The notes under the pieces: generated by a model
Databases searched by the model: none
Told to the model about the DNA's origin: nothing
The model's input: only the letters and a program-made list of their open reading frames with translations
Assembly: GCA_000497125.2 (NCBI GenBank)
Contig: CM035323.1
Coordinates: forward strand, 566,001-630,000
Direction of reading: 5' to 3'
DNA: 64,000 nt
DNA from: Spironucleus salmonicida
Lineage: Eukaryota > Fornicata > Diplomonadida > Hexamitidae
Position numbers and translations under genes: made by a program
Shown here: positions 12,565-23,948 of the stretch, in pieces
Numbering within the stretch: position 1 is the first letter of the stretch
How the letters are laid out: the number at the start of each line of letters is the position of its first letter

Positions 12565-14820
12565 ATGGCTGCATCATTTGAAGATATCGCAGAAGTTCCC
12601 CAGATATAGTTCGATTCATTTTTTGGATTTTCAGGACAACTTACACGTGGTATTCACGTAATGCCTGATGGAAATGAGCTTGTATATGCATGTGGTTCAC
12701 ATGTTGCTTTCCTCCCTATGCAAGAACGTCCAAATAAAGAATTATTAAATAAGAGAGTCCCAGAATTACGCCGTGTTGGTGGTGGATTTGCTGCTCCTCG
12801 TCAGCGTGCCTTTGGTGGGTCAACTACTAAGCCTAATGCTTCACTTATTATTACCAAGTAAGAGAAGCCTCTGTTAGAACAGCATTCAGTTTTAGATGTT
12901 CCTGAGTAGCTTGATACTAATATTGTTGTACCTGGTTCAATGATTCGCCCCGCTTTAGTTTCTGGTCATACTCAATATATTTCTGCTATGGCATTGTCTA
13001 ACTCTGGTAGATATTTAATTACAGGTACTGTAGGCACTTCTAATGAATAGCCTGAGATTATTGTATGGGATGCTTAAGAAAAGTGTGCACTAAATTTATA
13101 AAGAAATCATAAAAACTCAATAGCTGATATTGCTATTTCCCCAAATGAAACATTCTTTGTTACTTTAGGTGAAGATAATTTATTAGTTATTTACCCTCTA
13201 AATGACTCTTACGATTTCCCAATTTTCAAAGCTTTAGCTGGTCGTTAATTTTAAGTTTCTTGTAACTTAAAAACTCTTTGTATAGTAGATGATAACACTA
13301 TTATAGTAGGTGGTGATGATTATTTAAACTTCCTTTCTTTTGACGGAGTTAAGAGATCTATATTTGATAATCAAGTTAGGCTTCCTTTAAGGAGAAAATT
13401 CAATTGCATGAAACTTATTTAAGGGTTTGTTTATGCAGGAACTGAATAAGGTGATGTAATCAAAATCGACCCTGCTAAATAAACTGGATTAGCAGCTTGC
13501 CCTGCTAAGAAACCATTCCCAGGTTCTGTAACTTCAATAACCGAAAACGATTAGGGAAATTTGATTATTTCGACTACAGCTGGTTCTATTTACATGATTA
13601 GAACTGATACTATGTAAGCAGTATCCTGTAACGAATTACCTTCAGATACTGGTGTCGGTTCTGCTACATCAGCATATAATTCTTCAGCTTTAAATACTGC
13701 AGTGTCGTCATCAATGGCCATGGAAAAGGAGTTAAAAGATGATATTATCAAATCTTACGCAGTTAGAGCAGTTAATGCTGTTTCTAATGGTGTTGCTTGC
13801 CTTGCTGGCTCTGTTTCAGGTGCCGGTTCATATATTTATGCTATCGGGCCTAATTCGCTTTGCAGAATCAACAAAACTTCCCTTGAAGTCAGATTACTAT
13901 AAACTGCATGCCCTGCAGTGATATCACCTTATGGTATTGCTTAAATTGCTACCCCTCGTGATTTCTCTAGAATTTTCGTATCTGCATGTGGTAATTTTAT
14001 CTCATGTTGGAGTTCTGTTACAGGTTCCGAAATTCTTAGAATTTCAGTTCCTAATACTCGTGTTTTATGCTGTATAATTAGTGCAGATGGTACTTAATTG
14101 ATTTCTGGATGGTCCGATGGATGCATTCGTTCTCACGGACCTTCTACTGGTAAGAATCTTTGGATCATAAATAGCGCTCATGATGGCCCAGTTTGTTCTT
14201 TGGCTCAAAGCTATGATGGATCATTTATTGTTTCTGGAGGTGCCGATGCTAAGGTTTGCTTATTCAACACAATTACATAATAACTATTAGATGTTCACTA
14301 AGGTCATAAAGGTAGAGTATTAGCTATGAGTTCAATTTTATAAGATGATGGAGATGAATAATTTGCTTCTGGTTGCGAAAGTGGATACGTTCAATCTTTC
14401 AGACTGGTTATTACCAAGAGCTCAGCTTCTATTTAAGGCAAGCTCCATGCTTTATGGAACTCTCGTACTGAAGGGTCATGCAGAGGTCTTTGCCAGCTCC
14501 GTGATGGAAGCCAAATTTTAGCTGTCGGGAGTGGCGGTATGATCTGGTTTTAATGTGGTAAAAATGGCGGCAGTATTTTAAGAGCTTTGCCTCTTCCTGA
14601 TATGGGTACAGCTTGCTGTAGTGAAGAAAGAGGCGATTAATGCAAAATTATCATAGGTACGGCTAATGGTTGGACTTTTATTGTAGATTGGGATACTGGT
14701 ATCATTGAGAGGAAGTTATAAATTAACAGTGGTGAAGTACACTGTTGCAGTTGCGTAGAAAGTGTTGGTTTTGTAGGTGGAAATGACGGTTGTATAGTAT
14801 CTTTTGGCCTCTGGGAGTGA
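12565..14820 (+). CDS. CFAP52: CFAP52 (WDR16) ciliary WD-repeat protein
   Basis: 751 codons, ATG to TGA. It matches the CFAP52 family along its length: an N-terminal DSFFGFSG block, a central LRISVPNT block near residue 490 followed by LISGWSDGCIR and INSAH, and GG.D-type WD strands near residues 550-560. CFAP52 is a two-propeller protein inside axonemal doublet microtubules, where it stabilises the A-tubule/B-tubule wall (known biology). It is about 130 residues longer than vertebrate CFAP52, with an insert near residues 340-400 rich in Ser/Ala. Codons are richer in Gly/Ala/Thr and T-ending forms than in neighbours, consistent with high expression. The start lies just after an AT-rich spacer. 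Confidence 0.9.
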
Positions 14821-15081
14821 AATTCAAATTATTTTATAGTTTTTAAAATTCTTAAAGAAAAGGTTATATTAGAGATTTTATCTTTATATATGATAAATAA
14901 TATAATTTTATTAATTAATAGTTCCTTACTATTATTCAATTTTTATCACTTTAATTATTTGGTAATTATAAAATTATTATTTTTATTATGTAAATATATT
15001 TAGTGTGTAGAAAAAAATCATGCTTTATTAATTATATTCTAGTAATAATATCAACCAATACTCCGCATAAAAATAAACAAA

Positions 15082-15873
15082 ATGGACTCTGAATAATAAA
15101 AAGCATAAATAGCATCAGTACTCTCACGAGCCGCAGATTCAACACGCTAGCCTTATAAACTTACTTATGTACAACAAAATCCTATTGTCGGTCCTGGAAC
15201 TTATGAGCCACACCAACCATAACCTAATCGATCAGTTTCTATTTCATCAGCACCAAGGACTTTTTTACTAAAAAATAAAAATTTTACTTCTAAGGCGGAT
15301 CCAGAGAATCCATAAGTTGGACCAGGTACTTATACCCCTATTTATAAGCATTCTTCCAATTTTGCTTTTTCCCAAACGTCACGATATTAGTATAAGGCCA
15401 CGTGCTGGTCATAAGCTGTTTCAGGCGATGTTGCTGTTTTATGCGCGGAGCCAAACCCCTAAACTTACTAAAAAGTTTCTGCCTGGCGTTCTAAGTCAGC
15501 AGGACAAAATATTTAGACGCCAAGAAATCTTGTCAGCTATACTATCTAAGAAAGAATGGCAGAAAAACATGCGATGCAGAAAAATTATACACCCGGACCT
15601 GGCCATTTTAACATCAGAAGAGGTTCAGATTCGTAACAGCCATAGTTCTATAAGACATAGCGGAATATGGAGTTTAAAATTAACCTAAACCCGCACATCA
15701 GAGGAAAAGCAGGAAATGATGTACCTGGACCTGGCAGCTACAATATTCGTGGAATGACTGCGCAAGGCGGATTTAGAGTCAACAGAGGAATTTATATGAG
15801 CAAATACGGAAGAGGCTGGGACCACCTGCCAAAAGTTACAAGCAAAACCGAAAAGCTGGAAATCGACTATTGA
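15082..15873 (+). CDS. SHIPPO/STPG-repeat protein 1
   Basis: 263 codons. At least four Pro-Gly-Pro-Gly-type SHIPPO repeats are visible: VGPGTYEP, VGPGTYTP, TPGPGHFNI and VPGPGSYNI. Such repeats occur in microtubule-inner and sperm-tail proteins (ODF3/STPG/CFAP families), which bind axonemal microtubules (family knowledge). GC content rises over the last 200 bp. It is convergent with the SFI1-like gene, with 50 bp between stops. The orthologue cannot be assigned from repeats alone. Confidence 0.8.
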
Positions 15874-15923
15874 TTTTCTCAGCACTCGCAGAGCGAGACC
15901 CCAGTGAAACATAATCGTTTAAT

Positions 15924-18121
15924 TCACAAAAACTCAACAATCAGCCTCTAGCTGATATCCTCGTATTCAAACTGCTCGCTGCAGGCCCCCAGACCCTGCT
16001 GAATGTACGCTCTGCGCTCAATGTCCAGATTCTTCACCTTTTCAACCAGAACCGCATTCTCCCCTTTGGCATTCGCAAGCTCGCGGCGCATGTTTTCGAC
16101 CATGACGTCCACAGTTTCGCCCTTTTGGTTCAGAGTCGCCCGCAGTACCTCATTTTCGAGCCTCTAGCGCTCATTTTCGTCCCGCAGCACCTCCATTTGA
16201 CTCGAATTCGACAAGTTATTATTATACAAATTCTGACTTCGTTATATCAGTTCCTGGACAATTTCCTGATTGTTGCTGTCCTTAAGCGACTGTTTCAGCC
16301 TCTAATTTTCGCTCTGGAGCCCGGAAACGGCATTCCTGAGCGTCTGAATTTCGACCTGCAGGACCTCGCTCTGGATTTGGTAATTTGCAGTTTCGCCTTC
16401 AAATTCACTTTGAAATGCGATTTCCACTTTACTTCGCAATTTCGAAATTTCCGCTTCTTTTCGGGCCGAATTTATCGAATTTGACGCCATTTTCGTCCTC
16501 AAAAGGTCGTTTTCGTGGCAGTAAAACTTCGCCTGCGAGTGGAACTTCGCGATTTCCTTCCGCAGCACCGCCAGCTGCTGCGCCTGAACGCGATTTTGCT
16601 CCGTTTGAATTTGCAGCTTTTCGTTAATATTAGAAGCGGAAAGTTGATTTGTAATTGACTTCTGCTTGAAATTTGTGAAATTCGCCTTCAGCTTCGTTAC
16701 CAGCTGCGTGCGCCAGGCCTAAAACGCGTTTTTGAGGGTCGAAAAGTTGCGTTTTGAGTGCGAAATTGAGCGCGTTTTCAGGCGCCAAATACTGAAAATT
16801 AGGCGGTTTTGGGCGCAAGAATGCTTGGCTGTGAAATTTGCGTTCTTCGTCGTCAGAAATTGGTTGAATTTGATTTATTGCGTCAATTTTGAGAGCTTTT
16901 CGCGCCAAATTTTGAGTTTTTAGGAAGCAAAAATAAGTTATTTTTATCGTATTATTATATTGTAATTTTTAAAATTATTATTTTTTTATTTCCACTCCAA
17001 AAAACTGGTAGAAACTAATTATTAAATTTTTTGTTGGTGAAGTTATTGTGATATAATGATCGCATTTTCTTTGCGTTGAGTTATTTTGCTCCAGTTTTGG
17101 AAATAAGCTCTTTTGATCCACTTTCCGACCATTTTGTCTAAATTTTGGCCTAATTTCCGTGGCGCAGTAAATTTAGATCGATATGCGGCAAAAGCAATGT
17201 TTTTGATCCTAAATTAACATTTTTTATCGATGTTTTTCTCTATAGTGTCCATTTATCGATTTTTAAACAGCAGTTTGCGTATGCTGATTGTCATAATTCG
17301 GAACGGAATAAACTTGCAAATGTATTTATTTAGCTCGTCTGCTTTAATTTTATCCTGGTTAATAACTCGGACAGGTTTAAAACCTTCTAAAATATTGCGT
17401 TAGCGCCACTTTTTGAAGCTGTTTCTGAAGCTCAAATTCTGAGTTTTTAGTAAGTAAAAGTCTGCTTTTTAGCTCAATTTAAACTATTATCGTAATTGCT
17501 AAAAGCATAGGATCTTGAGTTTTTTCGAACTTCTAAAATCAATGTTTTGGCTCATATTTTTTAAGCTTATTTAATGCAGTGTGTTAGATTTAAACAGCTG
17601 AAAAGCCCATGAAAATCGCAGTTTTTGGACATTTTTTTGAAATTTTTCGGTTTTCTTGAAGGTAAGAATTTCTGTTGCTAATAGCTCGCAGTGTTATGAC
17701 AGTTATGTTATTTTTGTTGTTTCTGTTTTGGCCGTCATTTATGTAGCTTTTAAGGCTTATTAAGCTTCTTAAAGTAGTTTTTCAAGAGCTATAGATTTTT
17801 GCTTAGACTCAATTATGGATTATTAATATGTTTTATTAGCTTTTTATAGGTCAGTAATAGAATTTTACTTTTTATCATTCTCTATGTTGAGGGTGTTGAT
17901 TTTTTATAGAGATTATTATATGTTGTCTTAGTTAATTTTCTGATGTTCTAAAATTTGATTTTTCAATGTTTCTAGTTAATTTTTCATCTTTAAAACATCC
18001 GATTTATCGATTTACTCTCTATATGTATCAGAGTGAAGCAAATCTTCGTTTAAAAATTAAGATTTTTACAAAGTTTGTGGTTAAGTTAATTAAAATGAAG
18101 AATCTAGTTATAACTACTCAT
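15924..18121 (-). CDS. SFI1-like helical-repeat and coiled-coil protein, one frameshift
   Basis: Reading the minus strand from the ATG at 18121, one frame is open to about 16,890 and a second, shifted by one base, to the TGA at 15924-15926. Together they cover about 730 codons. The likely shift is at or near a run of seven T (plus strand) at 16981-16987. Joined conceptually, the order is an N-terminal coiled coil, about eight short helices with Phe/Trp spacing (for example SFKKWRQR, AYFQNWSK, FLEWKQ, IFSIWRLK, AFQAWRTQ) like SFI1/centrin-binding repeats, then a long C-terminal coiled coil. SFI1-type repeats bind centrin at basal bodies (known). A homopolymer sequencing error is the simplest explanation; a tiny intron or pseudogenisation are alternatives. 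GC rises toward the 3' end. Confidence 0.7.
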
Positions 18122-18333
18122 TTTAATTCTACTATAACATACACTAGCTATTATTGTTTTAAACCTCACTAGTTTACTAGTAATTAACTTTAGGAGTCTA
18201 ATTAGCCTAGAATTAAACCACTGACTACTAAGGGAGCTTTGTTGATCCATTTGTACTATTAAATTGTGTTCTGTAAAGTGAAAAATTCATATTTTAATTA
18301 CAAGTAGCGAGCTCATTTTATACCTAAACAGAT

Positions 18334-19008
18334 ATGGCATCGTAAATAGACCTCCATGGTGCTCGTGATCTTTTTGATTTTTCTTTTAATACTTTTTCGT
18401 AAAGCACGCGTTAAGGATCTAATTTGCTATTTTTGATGTTCAAAATTGTTTAGATTTCTTAAATTAAAAGCTAGTCTTTTTAAAATACTTCTTCTAGTAT
18501 AATACAAGCTTACAACTTATCATTTTACGTTATTTGAATTCCATCTAAATCTTATAATTATGGAAGCATATTGATTAATTTAAGCCTGTATAGAGGATGT
18601 GTCGATATAGGATTAAGATCCATTCGCAGAGAAATTAAATTGGGGAGTGGTTCTAGATAGGTTATTTCGTCAAAATCATCAACACGATTAGCCGATAAAG
18701 AAAGCTTTTCCAAACATTAAAACTGTACTAATCCCGCTAAAGAAACAATTTTATTTTATGACAATAATAATTATGTTGCTACAATATACTAGGATGGAAT
18801 AGTGTCAAGTTCAGAAATATTGCAGTTAACCGCTTTAATAATGGGCATCTTAAAATTCATCCGACCCAATACTGAGGATAGCGTTTGTTACATAATGAAA
18901 AGAAGAAAATTTTTAAAGAATGTTAATAATAATATATAGTTTTACAAAAAGACATTTTTAAGATGCGAAAATTATAATTTTAAGATAAACGATTCTATGG
19001 ACAGCTGA
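18334..19008 (+). pseudogene. Unrecognised frame interrupted by TGA
   Basis: ATG at 18334, in-frame TGA at 18535-18537, then 156 further open codons to a TGA at 19006-19008. The second part reads like protein, with charged and polar residues and few low-complexity runs, but has no suitable early ATG. It overlaps the start of the MORN gene in another frame by about 46 bp. It could be one gene with a nonsense or recoded TGA, two small genes, or chance. No family is recognised. Confidence 0.3.
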
Positions 19009-20552
19009 AGCAGAACCTAGTCAATGGCTATGGTGTAATGCATACGTCAGAATTTACCTACGATGGCTATTTTTTGCATGGTGAGTTTCACGGTTTAGGC
19101 TCGTTAAATGTGAAAGATCACTATTTTTACAGAGGGAATTTCATCAATGGAAGTTTTCAGAACCATGGATATTTGCTATCCTACAAGAAAAACATAGAGT
19201 ATGAAGGAGAATTCATCACAGGCCAGATGCACGGATTTGGCCGCCTAAAACGCAAAAACATATATTTCGAAGGCCATTTCAATCAAAACCACTACCATTT
19301 CGGCCTAATCAAAGACGACTCAGGCGCCCACCCGTTCAAATTCCTTGGCTCGTTCAGGCAAAATAAGCCCCACGCAGGGTGCCTCTGGACCACAATTAAC
19401 GACCAGAAGGTCAAAATCCAAACTACGTTCTCCACCGACCTGGTTCCGGCCCAGCAGGGGCTCATTTCCACGCAACGCTACAAAATCCTCTACGATACCT
19501 ACCAATCAAGCGAAATTTGCACCGTTTTCAAGTTCCTGGAAATCCTGCTCTCCCGAAGCGCGCAGGACATCAGCATCGCTCCATCCGGCGATTTCCGGCT
19601 CTAGCAACAGAGAATCAGCATCAACGTCAGGAAGACGTTCCCGAATGGCGCATTTTACGTGGGAAACACCGTGAATCTGGTCCCCGAAAACACCGGAATC
19701 TTCTACTTCGGCCGGACGGACTGTCTCGTGGGGCAGTTCTACAATGGATTTTTTCAGTGCGGCCGCACAGAATTCCGCGTCGGGAACGCCGTTTTCGTGC
19801 AGACGCGGTTGATGGCAAAGTTTAAGCGGGCGCAAATTCAGTTCCTGGACCGGCCGCAGACGACCGCGTTCCTGCGGCAGCGCGATGGTACAGGGGATGA
19901 GCTGGATGACAAAATCGTAGGGCAGCTCTCGTTCTCGCTCAGGAACGGGTTGCAGCGCGACTGCGCGCGGGAGGCACTGCCGACAGTCATCAACTACTGC
20001 GCGGAGGGGATTGATTTCCAGGGTGAGGTAGCACCGCGCGCGATGCGGACCTGTAAAATTAGGGCAGGGAGCGCGCTGGTCGAAGCTGAGTTCAGCGGTG
20101 GTGTTTTGAACGGAAATTGCGTCATTTAGAAAAATTCGATTTACGGGTTTTGCTTTTTTAGGAGTGGGAAAAAGGAAGGGAGAGCGGAGTGGAGACACAA
20201 AAATTTCGTATATTAATTTGATTATTAAAATGATATAATAATGTAAATGCGGTTAGTTGATATTTAGAGTGGTGAGTTTGTGATTTAGAGCTTGACGCAG
20301 CGTGTTTTGGCGCTGGGGACCAGTGAGGGGTGTTTGGTGGTCGGGCGGGTTGATTCCGGGGTGGCGGTATTGTACAAAAATGCAGCTTTTGGGTACGTTT
20401 TTAAGCGGGCTTTGGAGGATTTGCGCTGGGTAAGCCTACAAAAGGTGTTGATTAACGACGATGAGGTTGTTTTGGAAAATGGAGATCTGAGATCAGGATT
20501 CTGGTGCCTTCAAACTTAAGACTTGAAGTGTAGTATAGCAGAGATCGAGTGA
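18963..20552 (+). CDS. MORN-repeat protein
   Basis: 529 codons, with TAG/TAA inside the frame at about 19602 and 20127. The N-terminal half has successive MORN motifs of the Tyr-x-Gly-x-Phe/hydrophobic-x-x-Gly-x-Gly type, such as YDGYFLHGEFHGLG, YRGNFINGSFQNHG and YEGEFITGQMHGFG. MORN proteins organise membrane-cytoskeleton interfaces in protists (family knowledge). GC content climbs sharply from about 19,300 to 20,150 and then falls again, all within one frame. The C-terminal quarter (20,280-20,552) is of unclear homology. Start chosen as the first ATG in frame, directly before the first MORN-like unit. Confidence 0.8.
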
Positions 20553-20570
20553 GAGATGCTAGACAAAATC

Positions 20571-20789
20571 TCACTTGGTGGGGTACCGTTGCATTAGAAT
20601 CTGGCTTGTAGCGTCAATGTCGTCCTCGTGGTTTGCCCCACGGACTGAAAATTCGAAAATTTAGGACGATCCCTGCATTGAACTTTTTTGGAAAGCTTTC
20701 AGACGAATTAGCTGGTTTGCGTCAGGTTTGGGTGCTAGTTTTCGTTGCAGATCACCAGAGTTATCTAGAAACTAAGATACTGCTCCCAT
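20571..20789 (-). CDS. Small protein, unknown
   Basis: 72 codons from the ATG at 20789 to the TGA at 20571-20573. It starts Met-Gly-Ala-Val-Ser and includes an acidic HEDDID stretch. It ends 19 bp from the convergent MORN gene. The length is modest for a one-stop code, so chance is possible, although composition looks protein-like. No family recognised. Confidence 0.45.
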
Positions 20790-21125
20790 TTACAGTTTGT
20801 ATAAATTTGGATTTGATTGTATATTAGTTATCCTATTCAATATTGTTTTAGTTCATATTTTGTAATTATAACAGAAATATATTGTCGATAAAATTTATCT
20901 AGATGGATTATTTCTAATGTTTAGGTAAGCATCAAATTAGTTTGTAGTATAACCGGCCGTTTTTAAATTTAATAGTTTTGCTAAAATATATATAAATTTA
21001 ACGAAAATATAACTATACTAGATAAATATTATATAATAATTATATTAGATCATTAGTGTGCAGTTCTGTTAAGTTATTAATATATATAATTTAAGGCTTA
21101 TTCGTCCACTCCAAATTATCGAGTT
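20790..21125. other. Intergenic, AT-rich
   Basis: About 335 bp of AT-rich spacer with no gene seen on either strand. Confidence 0.6.
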
Positions 21126-21329
21126 ATGGAAGCGACGAATACCATTAAAGAATAGACTGAGTAGGATTTAGTAGCTAATCTATCAAAATAAATAACTTAA
21201 CTTAAAAAAGAATCGCACGAACTGAAACTAGAAAATAAATAGCTTGCTGATGAAAACCACGAGATCAGAATGAGGACTGGTTTTATAGGACATGATTAGG
21301 GTTAATCGTCATTCTCAACTGCAGATTGA
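21126..21329 (+). CDS. Small coiled-coil protein
   Basis: 67 codons, ATG to TGA. Residues 10-45 have heptad-like spacing of Leu/Ile with Lys/Glu/Gln, followed by a Gly/Ser-rich tail. Gln is written TAA/TAG throughout. Function unknown; a short adaptor or cytoskeletal peptide is possible. Confidence 0.5.
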
Positions 21330-21466
21330 TCCTTTGGAGTTATTAATTTTCCTATAAACGTAAATTGTTAAATTTTAATTTTTACTTTCCTTAAATTTTT
21401 TATCTTGTTTATATTTATTATATATAATTTTAAACAAATATATATTCCTCTCCAATTTTTTTAAAA

Positions 21467-22123
21467 ATGCTGAAAATGCATCAAACTACTATTCAAGCCT
21501 CTATGGAACTATTCCTAGATGCTGTTTCGTAGCAAAATTTTTAGCTAGTTAGTGCACTTTTAAATGATTCTACAATTTAACTTTCGAAGCAAATTTTCGT
21601 ACCACCACCACTCTTTATTGCAGCACAACGAAGTAATCCAAAACTTCTATTAATGTTATTAAAAGGTAATTTTCCTCCAAATATTACAGATATATCAGTA
21701 TAACATGGAACAATTCTACACTTTTTTGCTTCATAAAATTAAATTGAAATGACTAAAATTGCAATGGATAATGGTGTTGAATTAGATATGCTTGATGCTA
21801 ACAAGTAAACCGCGTTAATTGTTGCTATACGCAAAGGTCACGTGGATTTGGCAAAGCTGTTAATCTAAGGTGGAGCGAATATGGAGCTGCTGGACGCGCA
21901 GTGCAAGAGCGCGTGGTTCTGGGCGAAGAGCCAGCAGCTGGAGGACCTGCTGAAGCTGCTGCCCGAGATCAAGTACAGCTGGGAGGATGCGCACCGGGCG
22001 CAGCAGGACGGCTGCCGCAAGGGGAGCGCGGCGCTGGTCTGGAACGCGAGCGCGGGGACGAAGACGCAGAAGAACCCCTTCGCGAAGAAGGCCAAGAAGC
22101 CCAAGGAGCCCAAGAAGAAGTGA
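21467..22123 (+). CDS. Ankyrin-repeat protein, AT-rich 5' and GC-rich 3' halves
   Basis: 218 codons. Classical ankyrin repeats are clear: GTILHFFA, DANKQTALIVAIRKGHVDLAKLL and QGGANMELLDAQCKSAWFWA. The tail is very Lys-rich (KKAKKPKEPKKK). The codon style changes at about 21,882: before it Gln is TAA/TAG and third positions are A/T; after it Gln is CAG and third positions are G/C. The change falls inside one ankyrin repeat without disturbing frame or sense. That same base is the left boundary of the 1,200-bp inverted duplication. Protein binding is the expected role. Confidence 0.85.
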
Positions 22124-23081
22124 GTTTGGCGGGTTGATTTGCGGGCCTCCCGGTTTCTGCGTTTCGGAAGGGAGCGCCCGAACCACAAAAGGGGATCGCG
22201 CCCAATACCGCCCCATATCCCCCTCGCGCGCTTTCCGAATTCTGAATACAACTGGGCCCGACTTCTCTGGCAGCATACGGCAGAATACCCGGCCGACTTA
22301 AGTCCCCTCCACCAATGGGAGCCTCCGCCGCCGACTGGTTCAACGCCGCGTCCGAGGGCGACGTGTCGCAGCTGCGCCGCCTGCGGAGCTTCGGCCTCGC
22401 GGACATGCTCGAGGACGCCCCCATGCGCGGCTTCGCGGCCGTCCACTACGCCGCGCTCTTCCGCCGCGCCGCCGCCCTGGAGTTCCTGGCCGCGCACGAG
22501 GGCGCCCGGCTCACGAGCTGCCACGCGAAGCTGCGCATCCGCGAGGGCCGGCAGGTGGTCTTCCCGCCGGGCATGTCCTACCAGCACGTCCTCGCCGCCA
22601 CCGGCCAGCTCGACGTGCTCCAGCGCCGCCTCGACCTGGACGGCGTCGTGCCCGGCGCCTTCCCGCTGCTGTCCGTGCTCGCCGTCGTGGGCAACGCGCC
22701 CTTCATCCGCCGCAACCTGCCCGCGCTGCTGGACGACGTCTGCTGCGCCCCGGGGCTCTGCACGAACCCAGCCGTGATCGCCGTCGTGCTCGGGGACCGC
22801 AAGCTGGTGCACACGCTCCTGGAGCAGCCCCACGCCGCAGCCGCCTGGATGCGCGCCGACGCCCAGCAGCGCCTCGGGGACCACAGCCGCACCTTCGAGT
22901 TCCACCAGCTCCGGCCGCTGTTCCGCGGCTTCCTGGAGTTCGACAACGCGAAACAGGCGCTGTGCTCCAGCCCGCGCGCCGCGGCCAGCATCCCGGCGAT
23001 GCGCAGCTTCTGCCTCGCCGCCCAGTGAACACCACACCTCACTCGAACGCCTCCGCCTCGCGTACCAGCGCATCGATCCAG
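21882..23081 (+). repeat. Inverted duplication, left copy (1,200 bp)
   Basis: This block is repeated in reverse complement at 26598-27797 with equal length. I see two differences: 22312 (C here, T in the other copy's equivalent) and 23035 (C versus T), both outside coding sequence. Genes cross both edges here in frame (ankyrin gene on the left, Ank-FYVE gene on the right), so this is the ancestral location. Confidence 0.9.
22315..23028 (+). CDS. Ankyrin-like protein, GC-rich (intact left copy)
   Basis: 237 codons, no TAA/TAG used. It begins Met-Gly-Ala-Ser, then DWFNAA; the signature MRGFAAVHYAALF is followed by FPPGMSYQHVLAATG, matching the blocks in 7121, 8683 and 49569. The C-terminal HADD block of some paralogues is not obvious. 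It lies entirely within the inverted duplication and its coding sequence appears identical in both copies. Next to it, the convergent Ank-FYVE gene ends 10 bp downstream. Confidence 0.85.
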   Translation: MGASAADWFNAASEGDVSQLRRLRSFGLADMLEDAPMRGFAAVHYAALFRRAAALEFLAAHEGARLTSCHAKLRIREGRQVVFPPGMSYQHVLAATGQLDVLQRRLDLDGVVPGAFPLLSVLAVVGNAPFIRRNLPALLDDVCCAPGLCTNPAVIAVVLGDRKLVHTLLEQPHAAAAWMRADAQQRLGDHSRTFEFHQLRPLFRGFLEFDNAKQALCSSPRAAASIPAMRSFCLAAQ

Positions 23082-23938
23082 CCGAAGCGAAGCTCCAGGT
23101 CATCCACGTCGCGGACCATGCCCTGCAGGTCCACGCCATCGAACTCCCGCCAACGCTGCCCAAGCGCCCGCATCTCCGCGTACACCGCCTTGATCCCATC
23201 CAGGACCTAATTTACGAGGTTTGGAAGTGCATTTTCCTGCAGCTCGGGCTGCTAGGTGGCCGCCGAAACTGCTGCATTTTCAAGCTATTCTTCTCTTGGC
23301 GCTTCTGCAGTTTCTTCAATTCGCTCAGTTTTCACTCCTTCATCCTCAGCATCAAGTTTACTACAACTTTTGCCTTCCAATTCAATCAAATCCATTTTTC
23401 GTTCCCTTTTTTTCGCACACTCGCCGCAGAATTTGCCCAGTTCGCTGATTATGACGCAATTTCTGCAAAAGATTCTCCCGCAGGTGCGGCAGTGCGACCT
23501 GCGATTTTTGAAGGTAAATTGGCTCTCGCAGGCCCTGCAGAACTTCACAAAGCAGTCCAAATCGACGCATTTCGTCAGTTTGCAGACCTTCACGGCGTTC
23601 AAATAGTCCCTGCGGTAGCGCAATTCCTCTGGATTTCGCGGTCTGAAATCGCTCCCGAAGAGCAAATTCAGCCAGTTTTCGTCGTTAGAATTGCAGAGAT
23701 CCAAGAGCGTGCGGTCCTTCGAGTCGCAAATATCGATGTCCGAGCCGTAAAAAATGAGTGTTTTTGCCGATTTCAATTTGTTCAGTTTCGCTGCAAAAAT
23801 CAGCGCAGAATCTCCCTTGTAGTTCACACGGTCTTCTGCGCCGTATTTGCACATTAGTGCAATTCCATTTTCATTTAGATTTTCCACTCCAAAGTGAAGC
23901 GCGCCTTTTCCTTGTTCGAATTGTTCGTTAAAGTCCAT
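23039..23938 (-). CDS. Ankyrin-FYVE domain protein
   Basis: 299 codons from the ATG at 23938 to the TGA at 23039-23041, with TAG codons as Gln in the middle. Residues 10-90 contain two to three ankyrin-type units (GKGALHFGVENLN, KGDSALIFAAKLNKLKSA). Residues 129-180 form a FYVE zinc finger: Cys pairs at 134/137, 150/153, 158/161 and 171/174 and the basic ligand motif RRSHCR, where the usual first His is Ser. FYVE domains bind phosphatidylinositol 3-phosphate on endosomal membranes (known). The C-terminus is a predicted coiled coil. DNA grows increasingly GC-rich toward the 3' end, and the last 43 bp lie in the inverted duplication. Confidence 0.85.
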
Positions 23939-23948
23939 ATTTAGCGTT

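Noticed and set aside
21860-23210. Many long overlapping frames on both strands of the GC-rich block
   Set aside because: GC-rich DNA rarely contains stop codons in any frame; only the frames with ankyrin or FYVE homology and consistent paralogue alignment were kept.
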